NCBI GenBank assembly: GCA_022865305.1
Contig: JALHSP010000147.1
Location: forward strand, 124,001-188,000
Length of the DNA stretch: 64,000 bases
Reading direction: 5' to 3'
Origin: Bacteroidales bacterium
Lineage (GTDB): Bacteria; Bacteroidota; Bacteroidia; Bacteroidales; VadinHA17
The notes beneath the pieces are model-generated. The model was not told the DNA's origin. It searched no databases and worked only from the letters and a program-made list of their open reading frames with translations. Every line of letters begins with the position of its first letter. The first letter of the stretch is position 1. Positions 23,859-32,586 of this stretch are shown here, piece after piece. The position numbers and the translations under genes are program-made.

Positions 23859-24761
23859 ATGAGACCTACACTATTAGTTCTGGCTGCCGGAATGGGAAGC
23901 CGTTATGGTGGGAATAAACAACTTGATGAAGTAGGCCCTTCGGGCGAAACTATAATTGACTATTCAATTTACGATGCTATCAGAGCCGGATTTAATAAAA
24001 TTGTCTTTGTAATACGACGCGATATTGAAGATCAGGTAAAAGAAAGATTTGTCGAAAGACTTAAGAATAGAATTGAAGTTGATTATGTTTTCCAGGAAAT
24101 AACCAACCTTCCCGAAGGAGTAAAAGTCTCAGCGGACAGACAAAAGCCGTGGGGTACAAGCCATGCAATCCTTGTAACTGAAAAGAAAATCAGGGAACCA
24201 TTTGGAGTAATCAATGCTGATGATTACTATGGAGTAGAATCCTTTAAGATCCTCCATGATTTTCTCGTCAAAGATAAAGATCCGAACTGTTATACCATTG
24301 TCGGGTACAAACTCGGGAACACATTATCAGATCATGGTCATGTTAACAGAGGTGTTTGCAGTGTGGAATCAAACGGATTACTGCAAAACATAGTTGAGGT
24401 ACGTCAGATTGAAAAGACCTATAATGGTGCCAGGGCACCCGGTAGTGATGGAAAAGAACAGCATTTTACGGGGAATGAGGTTGTATCAATGAACCTCTGG
24501 GGATTCAAACCATCATGCTATAGTTTTCTGCGGAAAGAATTCAGGAACTTTATTAATAAATATGGCATGGACCTTAAATCGGAACTCGATATTCCGACAT
24601 CGATCGATAATTTTGTAAAGAGCGGTGAAATCACAATAAAGATTCTGATGAGCAATGAAAGATGGTTCGGTGTAACATACCGTGAAGACAAACCTTTTGT
24701 TGTTGAAAATATTAAGAAAATGATCAGGAACGGGACTTATCCTGCCAGAATCTATCAATAG
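23859..24761 (+). CDS. sugar-phosphate nucleotidyltransferase-family protein
   Basis: A 300-residue protein. The NTP-transferase signature is at residues 5-20 (LLVLAAGMGSRYGGNKQ), followed by the Mg-binding acidic pair in FGVINADDYYG near residue 124. The GTSHAILV segment near residue 103 fits the nucleotide-binding loop. It lacks the left-handed helix domain seen in GlmU or GlgC. The NTP and sugar cannot be assigned. The gene converges with the M23 peptidase gene, five bases apart. Confidence 0.82.
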   Translation: MRPTLLVLAAGMGSRYGGNKQLDEVGPSGETIIDYSIYDAIRAGFNKIVFVIRRDIEDQVKERFVERLKNRIEVDYVFQEITNLPEGVKVSADRQKPWGTSHAILVTEKKIREPFGVINADDYYGVESFKILHDFLVKDKDPNCYTIVGYKLGNTLSDHGHVNRGVCSVESNGLLQNIVEVRQIEKTYNGARAPGSDGKEQHFTGNEVVSMNLWGFKPSCYSFLRKEFRNFINKYGMDLKSELDIPTSIDNFVKSGEITIKILMSNERWFGVTYREDKPFVVENIKKMIRNGTYPARIYQ

Positions 24762-24766
24762 TCTCA

Positions 24767-26488
24767 TTACCAGGTAAAATCACAACTATAATAGCTCTGA
24801 TTATCCTTGTTGTCCGTTACCTTCAGGGTCAGAACATGTTTCGTCCCCTGCGTTATTCGTTGCAGGGCAAAATTGTAGATAAGAACATCATTTTTCTGAT
24901 CATATTCAAAAAGTGCCCATTTGCCGTCTATTGATGGTTCATAGGTTTTAATTCCGGCGAGTTCATCCTTAATTTTGATTCTTAATTCTTCCTTCCCTGT
25001 AAGATCAGCACCTGGTATAAGACCGTTGGAGGATATTACGGGCGCAACCGTATCAATTCCTATATAAAAAATCCCGAATGAAAGAGCTTCACAGCTGACA
25101 TAACCATCTGCAAATTTACTGTCCAATGCACTCTTTTTCAAATTATTGTCAGATTGAATAATAAGAAGCTTTGATTCTTTTCCGGCAGGAATAGCTGAGG
25201 GTTTTATTGACAGATTAAATGCCTTGTGCACAGGAGTGAATTTATTGTGTACATAATGTATCTCTGAAAACATTTCACTGGTACCGGGTTTTTGGTTGTA
25301 TTCGAAAAATAATGTGTCATATAGTGCTCCGGCAGGAATTGCTATATAAATATTGTCAGAAAGAAACCTGTTGATTTTATTATATGGCATAATTTTTATA
25401 TTATCAACCGGCATGAGAGCAGGAGGTTGTACAGAAGGTGATTGAGCATTTACCTTAAATGAAAGTGAGGATTTATTGTTATGTATATCAGTTACTATAA
25501 TTTCGGCATGATGGATTCTATTGTCATTGAAATTGAATATGCCTTTGTTTTTCATATCCTTATAAATACTAAGCTTGTCATTAGGTAGAATAAATGTCCT
25601 TTCAACATAGATATTCTCCTTCATATAGGTCGCATAATCAATATGACTATTAATATACCTTGATTCATTGAACGAAAAGTTATCCATCACATATTTGAAT
25701 ACCGTGGTGCTGTCGATCCTTAGTTCTATTGAATATACCGCACATTTATTGTAACTGTCGTTCAGCAGGTCGTATGATTTAATCCCGAATCCTGCAGGTC
25801 CGCTGACTTTGATCTCGTTTTCAGCAGGGACATAATAATTACCATGCCCCCCCGAAACACTTATCATTTTTATTTTATTCTGGTTATTAATTAAAGTGTG
25901 TTTGTTGATTGGATAAATAAAAAGTTTTTCGATAATGGGTTCAATATTATCACCTGTTCCGAATTCGAATAACAGGGGATTTACAGGTATTTCACTTTCT
26001 GATTTTCTGATCTCATAATGAAGATGCGGTCCGGATGAACCGCCGGAATTTCCTGAATATGCAATAAGATCCCCCTGCTCAACAGGAAATCTGTCCCTGG
26101 GTGGAAACAGGGTTACCAGATAGCTTTTTCTTTCATACTGCTGTGCAACAACATATTCTTCAACCTCCGGGATGAACCTGTCGAGATGAGCATAAACTGT
26201 GGAATATCCTGAGGGATGTCTTAAATACAAAGCTTTACCAAATCCTCCGGGTGATACACTGATCCTGTATACATAACCGGTGGCCGCGGCAATGACTTCT
26301 TTTCCTGTAACGCCCTGGGTTTTGATATCAAGCCCTGAATGAAAGTGATCGATTCTGAGTTCACCAAAGTTCGCTGAAAGTGAAAGAGGAATTTTAACCG
26401 GAGAGATAAAAATTGCATTATCATCAGGAAGCTTATTTGATGTAACTAAAAATAATATACTGATTATTATAAATCGAATGAATGGCAT
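24767..26488 (-). CDS. M23-family (LytM) metallopeptidase
   Basis: A 573-residue protein with an N-terminal signal segment (FIRFIIISILFLVTS). The peptidase domain is near the N-terminus. Zinc ligands are in HFHSGLDI (H and D, about residues 48-55), with active-site histidines in VYAHLD and GPHLHYEI (HxH). The C-terminal 380 residues are beta-rich with no named domain (for example DNKDNQSYYSCDFTW at the end). It probably cuts peptidoglycan cross-links or binds and activates amidases. Its start lies 124 bases before the coiled-coil/zapA unit, on the opposite strand. Confidence 0.9.
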   Translation of the reverse strand: MPFIRFIIISILFLVTSNKLPDDNAIFISPVKIPLSLSANFGELRIDHFHSGLDIKTQGVTGKEVIAAATGYVYRISVSPGGFGKALYLRHPSGYSTVYAHLDRFIPEVEEYVVAQQYERKSYLVTLFPPRDRFPVEQGDLIAYSGNSGGSSGPHLHYEIRKSESEIPVNPLLFEFGTGDNIEPIIEKLFIYPINKHTLINNQNKIKMISVSGGHGNYYVPAENEIKVSGPAGFGIKSYDLLNDSYNKCAVYSIELRIDSTTVFKYVMDNFSFNESRYINSHIDYATYMKENIYVERTFILPNDKLSIYKDMKNKGIFNFNDNRIHHAEIIVTDIHNNKSSLSFKVNAQSPSVQPPALMPVDNIKIMPYNKINRFLSDNIYIAIPAGALYDTLFFEYNQKPGTSEMFSEIHYVHNKFTPVHKAFNLSIKPSAIPAGKESKLLIIQSDNNLKKSALDSKFADGYVSCEALSFGIFYIGIDTVAPVISSNGLIPGADLTGKEELRIKIKDELAGIKTYEPSIDGKWALFEYDQKNDVLIYNFALQRITQGTKHVLTLKVTDNKDNQSYYSCDFTW

Positions 26489-26564
26489 TATTATAAAAAT
26501 TTTAGTTTATAGAGGTGCAAAGCTATACTTCTGGTTCAATCGCACAAACTATTTCAGCCAAATT

Positions 26565-26595
26565 TTTGAAAATATCATTAACAATATTAACTTTG
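26565..26595 (+). promoter_or_regulatory. promoter of the coiled-coil protein/zapA operon
   Basis: TTTG at 26565-26568 and TAACTTTG at 26588-26595 are separated by 19 bases, an almost ideal Bacteroidota promoter. The start codon follows 16 bases later. Confidence 0.65.
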
Positions 26596-26611
26596 TACTA
26601 AAGATTTTGTT

Positions 26612-26905
26612 ATGTCAGGTCAGGGTTATGAAGAATTAAAAATTCTGAACAGAAAGCTTGATGAATTGTTAAATAAGTATGGTAACCTGAAGACCGAATT
26701 TACAGATCTTAAAAACGGGAATGAAATATTGAAAAATAAGCTTCAGGACCGTGAGACTAAATTAAAAGAACTGGAAATAAAATACGAAAGGATTAAATTA
26801 TCAGGAGCACTGTTGGGTGATGGAGAAAATGCCACAGAGGCAAGAAAGAAGGTTACAGAACTGGTGCGGGAAATTGACAGATGTGTTGCTCTTTTAAACA
26901 GATAA
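26612..26905 (+). CDS. coiled-coil protein upstream of zapA
   Basis: A 97-residue protein. Residues 5-65 show a continuous heptad pattern (LKILNRKLDELLNKYGNLKTEF...LKNKLQDRETKLKELEIKYE), indicating a coiled coil. No enzyme motif is visible. Coiled-coil proteins of this kind precede zapA in many Bacteroidota, and a ZapB-like or divisome-linked role is likely but not shown. It is nine bases ahead of zapA and shares its promoter. Confidence 0.75.
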   Translation: MSGQGYEELKILNRKLDELLNKYGNLKTEFTDLKNGNEILKNKLQDRETKLKELEIKYERIKLSGALLGDGENATEARKKVTELVREIDRCVALLNR

Positions 26906-26914
26906 AATATAATA

Positions 26915-27208
26915 ATGGATGATAAGCTTTCTATCAGGGTTAATATAGCGGACAGATATTATCCATTGAAGGTTGAACGGGAAAATGAGGAGAAGATCAG
27001 GAAAGCAGCCAGAATGATTAATGAAAAAGTACTGCAATATAAACAGCGGTATACAGACAAGGATGTACAGGATTTTTTGGCTATGGCTGCACTGCAATAT
27101 GTGATTAAGCTCACAGAAGAAGAAGAAAAACTTGATAATGATTACATCCCGGATACCCTTAAAGAACTGATACAGAAAATTGACTCAGTTCTTGAAATAA
27201 AAGAGTAA
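26915..27208 (+). CDS. zapA: cell division protein ZapA
   Basis: A 97-residue protein with the ZapA fold: KLSIRVNIADRYYPLKVEREN at the N-terminus, then a helix EEKIRKAARMINEKVLQYKQRYTDKDVQDFLAMAALQYVIKLTEEEE. ZapA binds FtsZ polymers and promotes Z-ring assembly. The length is normal. The gene follows the coiled-coil gene and is followed by a probable 6S RNA and rny, a Bacteroidota-typical arrangement as far as I recall. Confidence 0.9.
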   Translation: MDDKLSIRVNIADRYYPLKVERENEEKIRKAARMINEKVLQYKQRYTDKDVQDFLAMAALQYVIKLTEEEEKLDNDYIPDTLKELIQKIDSVLEIKE

Positions 27209-27284
27209 CAGCGTTCTTTAAAATAGCTTAACAAATTGCCCGCATTGTTTCTTCATTCATTTTTGAAACTCAACAGTTAAAACT

Positions 27285-27402
27285 TTGGAGCAACCCTTAG
27301 TTCAGCTAGAACAGGCCTCATCCCGATTCGTCGGGCTTCCTTCGGGAACAGTGGACGTTCGAACTGAATTAGTAGCTCCAACCATGTAGATATGGGGTTT
27401 TA
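27285..27402 (+). ncRNA. ssrS: probable 6S RNA
   Basis: The 27209-27453 gap contains a long, bulged hairpin. The closing stem TTGGAGC at 27285-27291 pairs with GCTCCAA at 27375-27381. A second stem pairs TTAGTTCAG (27298-27306) with CTGAATTAG (27364-27372), with two G-U pairs. The apical part has a TCCCGATTCGTCGGG hairpin at about 27321-27335. A short CCAT/ATGG stem and a T run follow to 27402. A rod with large internal loops, next to zapA, is what 6S RNA looks like. 6S RNA inhibits housekeeping RNA polymerase in stationary phase. A covariance-model search would be decisive. The exact ends are uncertain. Confidence 0.6.
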
Positions 27403-27453
27403 TAAAAGCTGAAGGAACTTTGCGGGTTTTTTATTTATATATTAATACAACTA

Positions 27454-29025
27454 ATGATGACATTATTAATAATAACAGGAACACTTGTTAGCGGGCTGAC
27501 AATAGTCATTTGTGTTACAGCTCTTGTACTCAGCTTCGGTGCCTCATATTATATCTGGCAGCTGGCACTTGGAAACAAAAGCCGTAAAATAATCAGTGAA
27601 GCAGAAACAGAAGCAGAGGTTATAAGGAAGGAAAAAATCCTTCAGGCAAAGGAGAGATTCCTTCAACTTAAAACTGAGCATGAAAAGGTAATAAATGAAA
27701 AAAACAGCAGGATTGCACAATCCGAAAACAGAATAAAGCAAAAGGAATTAACTCTTTCCCAGAAGCTTGAAGAAACACAGCGCAAGAAAAACGAAGCTGA
27801 TACCATTCGGGAAAACCTTACATCACAACTGGATCTGGTAGAGAAAAAAACTGAAGAGCTTTCAAAACTTCACAGACAACAGGTAGAACAACTTGAAGCT
27901 ATATCAGGACTCTCAATTGAAGAGGCAAAAAACCACCTTATCGAATCATTGAAAGAGGAAGCAAAAACCGGTGCAATGTCTTATATCAATGAGATTCTTG
28001 ACGAAGCAAAAATGACTGCAAACAAAGAAGCTAAAAGGATTGTTATTCAAACAATTCAGAGAGTGGCTTCAGAAAGCGCAATTGAAAACGCAGTAACAGT
28101 TTTTCACATTGAGTCAGATGAAATGAAAGGCCGTATTATTGGCAGGGAAGGACGTAATATACGTGCACTGGAAGCAGCTACCGGTGTCGAGATCATTGTT
28201 GATGATACACCTGAAGCAATAGTGCTTTCGGCATTCGATCCGGTCAGGAGGGAAGTAGCACGTCTTGCTCTTCATCAACTTGTAACTGATGGCAGGATTC
28301 ACCCGGCAAGAATCGAGGAAATGGTGGATAAAACAAGAAAACAGGTGGAAGAGGAGATACTTGAGGTCGGAAAAAGAACAACTATTGACCTTGGGATACA
28401 TGGATTGCATCCTGAATTGATACGCCTCATAGGCAAGATGAAATACAGGTCATCCTATGGACAGAATCTGCTTATGCATTCACGAGAAGTGGCAAATTTG
28501 TGCTCTATAATGGCGGCAGAACTCGGACTTAATCCCAAACTTGCAAAAAGAGCCGGCCTTCTTCATGACATCGGAAAAGTGCCTGATGACGAACCGGAAC
28601 TTCCGCATGCAATTCTTGGCATGAAAGTAGCTGAGAAATTCAAGGAAAAACCGGAAATTTGCAATGCAATCGGAGCACATCATGATGAAACTGAAATGAC
28701 AACACTGATTGCACCTATTGTTCAGGTATGTGATGCAATTTCCGGTGCAAGACCGGGAGCACGCCGTGAGGTGGTGGAATCTTATATCAAACGATTAAAG
28801 GAACTGGAATCACTTGCCCTGCAATACCCGGGTGTAATGAAAACATATGCTATACAGGCAGGACGAGAGCTTCGTGTTATTGTTGGAGCTGAGAAAGTAT
28901 CGGACAAAGAAGCCGAAGGACTCTCGTTTGAGATAGCAAGAAAAATACAGAATGAAATGACCTATCCCGGACAGATAAAAATCACTGTTATCAGAGAGAC
29001 ACGTGCGGTCAATTATGCGAAATAA
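27454..29025 (+). CDS. rny: ribonuclease Y
   Basis: A 523-residue protein with all RNase Y parts in order: an N-terminal membrane anchor (about 1-30), a long coiled coil (about 40-200, rich in Lys, Glu and Gln), a KH domain with [15 protein letters not shown] near residue 228, and an HD domain with HSREVAN and LLHDIGKV near residues 340-375, ending with HHDETE. It is an endoribonuclease that starts mRNA decay at the membrane. Length is normal for the family. A strong terminator follows at 29049. Confidence 0.95.
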   Translation: MMTLLIITGTLVSGLTIVICVTALVLSFGASYYIWQLALGNKSRKIISEAETEAEVIRKEKILQAKERFLQLKTEHEKVINEKNSRIAQSENRIKQKELTLSQKLEETQRKKNEADTIRENLTSQLDLVEKKTEELSKLHRQQVEQLEAISGLSIEEAKNHLIESLKEEAKTGAMSYINEILDEAKMTANKEAKRIVIQTIQRVASESAIENAVTVFHIESDEMKGRIIGREGRNIRALEAATGVEIIVDDTPEAIVLSAFDPVRREVARLALHQLVTDGRIHPARIEEMVDKTRKQVEEEILEVGKRTTIDLGIHGLHPELIRLIGKMKYRSSYGQNLLMHSREVANLCSIMAAELGLNPKLAKRAGLLHDIGKVPDDEPELPHAILGMKVAEKFKEKPEICNAIGAHHDETEMTTLIAPIVQVCDAISGARPGARREVVESYIKRLKELESLALQYPGVMKTYAIQAGRELRVIVGAEKVSDKEAEGLSFEIARKIQNEMTYPGQIKITVIRETRAVNYAK

Positions 29026-29048
29026 ACTGAACTGATCATATTACATTG

Positions 29049-29082
29049 GCAGGGACGTTGCATGCAATGTCCCTGCATTTTT
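29049..29082 (+). terminator. rny terminator
   Basis: GCAGGGAC at 29049-29056 pairs with GTCCCTGC at 29069-29076. The stem extends inward by about four pairs and is followed by five T. Confidence 0.75.
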
Positions 29083-29121
29083 AATAGCCGTTTATAATAT
29101 TTCCCGCTCCGGATATTTTGT

Positions 29122-29129
29122 TAACTTTG
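29122..29129 (+). promoter_or_regulatory. candidate -7 box of the polysaccharide locus
   Basis: TAACTTTG matches TAnnTTTG and is 22 bases before the first epimerase start. No clear -33 box is seen at 19-21 bases upstream. Confidence 0.45.
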
Positions 29130-29151
29130 GGCACCTGAATAAATCAACTTA

Positions 29152-30315
29152 ATGCCACCTATCAAACTAATCAATATTGTAGGCGCAAGACCTCAGATAA
29201 TAAAATCTTCTGCAATAAGCAGAGCTATCCGAGATCATTTTCCAGGTAGTTTTACCGAAATTCTTGTTCATACAGGTCAGCATTATGATAAAGAGCTCTC
29301 TGAAATATTTTTTAATGAACTCGAAATACAAAAGCCGGATTATAATCTTGGTGTAGGCTCAGCCACACATGGAAGGCAGACATCTATGATGATCACTGGT
29401 ATAGAGGAGGTTCTGTTGATCGAAAATCCCAATTGTGTATTGTTATACGGGGATACAAATTCAACACTTGCTGGCGCATTGGCAGCTTCAAAACTACATT
29501 TTCCTGTGATTCATATTGAAGCAGGACTCCGTTCTTTCAATAAAACCATGCCCGAGGAAATTAACAGGATTGTCAGCGACCATTCTTCAACACTTCTATT
29601 CGCACCCACAAATGCCGCTTTTAAGAATCTGATGAGTGAGGGTTTTAAACCCGAAAACAGCCCCCCTTATACTATTGATAATCCTAAAATCTATTTTACA
29701 GGTGATATAATGTATGATAATACCCTCTTCTTTGCTGATCTTGCAGAAAAGAAGAAAACTTCATTTCTTGAAAAGCTATCAGTGCAAAGAGATGGTTTTA
29801 TTCTTGTTACAATACACAGGGAAATTAATACAGATGATATTCTGAGGCTTGAAGCAATCCTTTCAACACTTAAAACACTTGCGGAAGAAAAAGAAATAAC
29901 ATTTGTAATGCCATTACATCCACGGACAACTATATCACTGAAAGCCAGGCTTGAAAGACTTTATAATGAACTACTGAACTGCAAATATGTCAGGATAGTT
30001 CCTCCGGTTTCATATCTTGAAATGACATTTCTTGAAAAAACGTGCATGTTGATAATTACAGATTCCGGTGGAGTTCAGAAAGAATCTCATTTCTTTAAAA
30101 AACCCTGTATTGTACTTAGAAAAGAAACTGAATGGATAGAGCTTGTGAAAAATGGTACTGCAAAGCTTGTTGATGCCGATCCGGAAAAAATCCGGAATGA
30201 ATTTGAAAAATTCCTTCAGCCGGGTACTGATCTTACATATCCTGGATTTTATGGCGATGGCAAAACAGCGGAATTTATTCTTGGAGAAATTCTTCTTATG
30301 TTTGATAAAGGGTAA
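29152..30315 (+). CDS. UDP-N-acetylglucosamine 2-epimerase-family enzyme (copy 1)
   Basis: A 387-residue non-hydrolysing 2-epimerase of the WecB fold. Visible motifs are GARPQIIKSSAISRAI (residues 7-22), HTGQHYDKE, GDTNSTLAGALAA, HIEAGLRSF, PEEINR, VTIHRE and DSGGVQKES near residue 305. The N-terminal GARPQ variant is closer to WbpI/FnlC-type enzymes, which act on modified UDP-hexoses. The second paralogue at 31442 has the canonical GTRPEAIK. It heads the locus and should supply a UDP-ManNAc-type or related donor. Confidence 0.85.
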   Translation: MPPIKLINIVGARPQIIKSSAISRAIRDHFPGSFTEILVHTGQHYDKELSEIFFNELEIQKPDYNLGVGSATHGRQTSMMITGIEEVLLIENPNCVLLYGDTNSTLAGALAASKLHFPVIHIEAGLRSFNKTMPEEINRIVSDHSSTLLFAPTNAAFKNLMSEGFKPENSPPYTIDNPKIYFTGDIMYDNTLFFADLAEKKKTSFLEKLSVQRDGFILVTIHREINTDDILRLEAILSTLKTLAEEKEITFVMPLHPRTTISLKARLERLYNELLNCKYVRIVPPVSYLEMTFLEKTCMLIITDSGGVQKESHFFKKPCIVLRKETEWIELVKNGTAKLVDADPEKIRNEFEKFLQPGTDLTYPGFYGDGKTAEFILGEILLMFDKG

Positions 30316-30372
30316 TTTAAGTTAAGGAGTGTCCTTTGTACTTTAATATTATATTCATTTTTACATTAACGT

Positions 30373-31356
30373 ATGGAGCATTTATTACGTAATTCCAGGG
30401 TGTTAATTACCGGAGGTGCAGGTTTTATAGGATCAAATCTTGTTGAATCGTTACTCGCTACCGGGAACGAAGTTATTTGTCTTGATAACTTTTCTACCGG
30501 CATGCGAGAAAATATACAAGGATTTGTTAATAATAAAAGATTTACTCTTATTGAAGGTGATATACGTAACTGCAGCGATTGCGAAAAAGCTGTACAAAAT
30601 ATTGATGTCGTATTCCACCAGGCAGCTTTGGGTTCAGTTCCAAGGTCGATAAAAGATCCGGTTTCATCAACAGATGTCAATATTGGTGGATTTGTAAAAA
30701 TACTTTTTGCTGCCAAGGAGGCGAAAGTTAAAAGATTTATTTATGCAGCAAGTTCTTCAACATATGGGGATCATCCTGATCTTCCCAAAATTGAGGATAA
30801 AATTGGCAAACCATTATCTCCATACGGAATTACCAAATACGTGAATGAATTATTTGCAGCAAATTTTTCTGTTAATTATGGTATTGATGTTATTGGCTTA
30901 CGATACTTTAATGTTTTTGGAAGACGTCAGAATCCGGAAGGAGCTTATGCAGCAGTAATACCGAAGTTTGTGAAAATGCTTATGCTCCATAAAGCGCCCA
31001 TGATCAATGGAGATGGTTCATTTTCCCGCGACTTTACATACATAGACAATGTGTTACAGGCAAATCACCTTGCGGCTGTTGTCAATAATAAAGATGCCAT
31101 AAATCAGATTTATAATGTTGCACATGGAGAGAGGACTACTCTAAACCAGCTTTTTAATCTTATTAAGAATATTGCTGTGAAGTATGACAGTTCAATTGCA
31201 GATATCAAACCTGTGCACGGACCTGAAAGAGCAGGAGACATACCGCACTCGCATGCATCAATTGAAAAAGCCAACCGGTTGCTTGGCTATGCACCGTCAC
31301 ATAATGTCGCTGAAGGACTTGAAGAGGCAATTAAATGGTTCTGGAGAAATTTGTAA
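30373..31356 (+). CDS. NAD-dependent UDP-sugar epimerase, WbpP/TviC-like
   Basis: A 327-residue extended short-chain dehydrogenase. The NAD-binding GGAGFIGS is at residues 14-21 and LDNFSTG at 37-43. Substrate-region SVPRSIKDP follows. The catalytic Ser region is ASSSTYGDHP and the catalytic Tyr-Lys is SPYGITK. GRRQNPEGAYAAVIP is the group signature of WbpP-like UDP-GlcNAc/UDP-GlcNAcA C4 epimerases. It would make UDP-GalNAc or its uronic acid form for the polysaccharide. It lies 57 bases after the first epimerase. Confidence 0.85.
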   Translation: MEHLLRNSRVLITGGAGFIGSNLVESLLATGNEVICLDNFSTGMRENIQGFVNNKRFTLIEGDIRNCSDCEKAVQNIDVVFHQAALGSVPRSIKDPVSSTDVNIGGFVKILFAAKEAKVKRFIYAASSSTYGDHPDLPKIEDKIGKPLSPYGITKYVNELFAANFSVNYGIDVIGLRYFNVFGRRQNPEGAYAAVIPKFVKMLMLHKAPMINGDGSFSRDFTYIDNVLQANHLAAVVNNKDAINQIYNVAHGERTTLNQLFNLIKNIAVKYDSSIADIKPVHGPERAGDIPHSHASIEKANRLLGYAPSHNVAEGLEEAIKWFWRNL

Positions 31357-31441
31357 CATTTATATAAATTTCAATTTAATCAACAATCTGTCAGTTGTAT
31401 GCAATTATTTTACGTGTAACTGACGTGGCGAAGCATTAAAA

Positions 31442-32584
31442 ATGAAGAAGAAAATTCTGTTTGTATTCGGTACACGTCCGGAAGCAATTAAAATGGCTCC
31501 GGTGATAAGACTTTTCAAACAGGATAGCCGGTTTTTTATATCGCGCGTATGTGTCACAGCTCAACATCGTGAAATGCTTGATCAGGTTCTGGAAATTTTT
31601 GAAATAAAGCCTGACTGGGACCTTCAAATAATGAAACAGGACCAGGATCTTTTCGATATTTCGGCTTCTGTGCTCCTTAAAATGAAAAATGTACTGTCTG
31701 AATTCAGACCTGACATTGTTCTTGTCCATGGAGATACAAATACCACCATGGCCTCCGCCCTGGCAGCATTTTATATGAAGATACCAGTCGGTCATATAGA
31801 GGCCGGATTGCGGACACATAATATTTATTCACCCTGGCCTGAAGAGATGAACCGTCAGATTGTAAGCCGAATTTCTACATTTCATTTTGTTCCGACTGAA
31901 AATTCAAGAAACAATCTTTTAAATGAAGGTATCCCTTCAGATAAAATAGTTTTTACGGGCAATACAATCATTGATGCATTAAATTTTGCACAAAAGATAA
32001 TTAAGATCCGTAATCCTGAGATAACCGGATTCCCGGAAAAAGAAATTAAGAAAAAGGATAAAATTATTCTGATCACGGGTCACAGGCGGGAAAATTTTGG
32101 CGATGGCTTTAAATCTATCTGCAGAGCTATTAACAGACTCGCAGATAAGTTTCCTGAAGTGAATTTTGTTTATCCTGTTCATCTTAATCCAAATATTCAG
32201 AAGCAGGCTAAAAAGTATTTAAATATTAATAGAAAAAAGAATATCCATCTCATAAAACCACTGGATTATTTATCATTTATTACTCTGATGAAAAGAGCCT
32301 TCATAATTTTGACTGATTCAGGTGGCATTCAGGAGGAAGCACCAAGCCTGGGCAAGCCTGTCCTGTTGATGAGGGAACTAACTGAACGACCTGAAGGATT
32401 AGCTTCCGGAATAGTTAAAATGGTCGGCGTTGATGAAAAATTAATTGTTGACGAAGTTACAGAGCTTCTTTGTAATTATTCTGCTTACCGCAAAAGGGCT
32501 GTAAAAGCAAATCCTTATGGCGACGGAAAAGCAAGCCTGAGAATATTAAATTTTATTAAAAATTACTTTCAGGTAAAAGTTTGA
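31442..32584 (+). CDS. wecB: UDP-N-acetylglucosamine 2-epimerase (copy 2)
   Basis: A 380-residue WecB-type enzyme that converts UDP-GlcNAc to UDP-ManNAc. Canonical segments are FGTRPEAIKMAPVI (residues 8-21), TAQHREMLDQVL, HGDTNTTMASALAAFY, HIEAGLRTH, PEEMNRQI, TGHRRENFG and DSGGIQEEAPSLGKPVL. It differs clearly from the paralogue at 29152, so the two are likely to have different substrates. It is followed by the flippase gene at a three-base gap. Confidence 0.9.
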   Translation: MKKKILFVFGTRPEAIKMAPVIRLFKQDSRFFISRVCVTAQHREMLDQVLEIFEIKPDWDLQIMKQDQDLFDISASVLLKMKNVLSEFRPDIVLVHGDTNTTMASALAAFYMKIPVGHIEAGLRTHNIYSPWPEEMNRQIVSRISTFHFVPTENSRNNLLNEGIPSDKIVFTGNTIIDALNFAQKIIKIRNPEITGFPEKEIKKKDKIILITGHRRENFGDGFKSICRAINRLADKFPEVNFVYPVHLNPNIQKQAKKYLNINRKKNIHLIKPLDYLSFITLMKRAFIILTDSGGIQEEAPSLGKPVLLMRELTERPEGLASGIVKMVGVDEKLIVDEVTELLCNYSAYRKRAVKANPYGDGKASLRILNFIKNYFQVKV

Positions 32585-32586
32585 AG

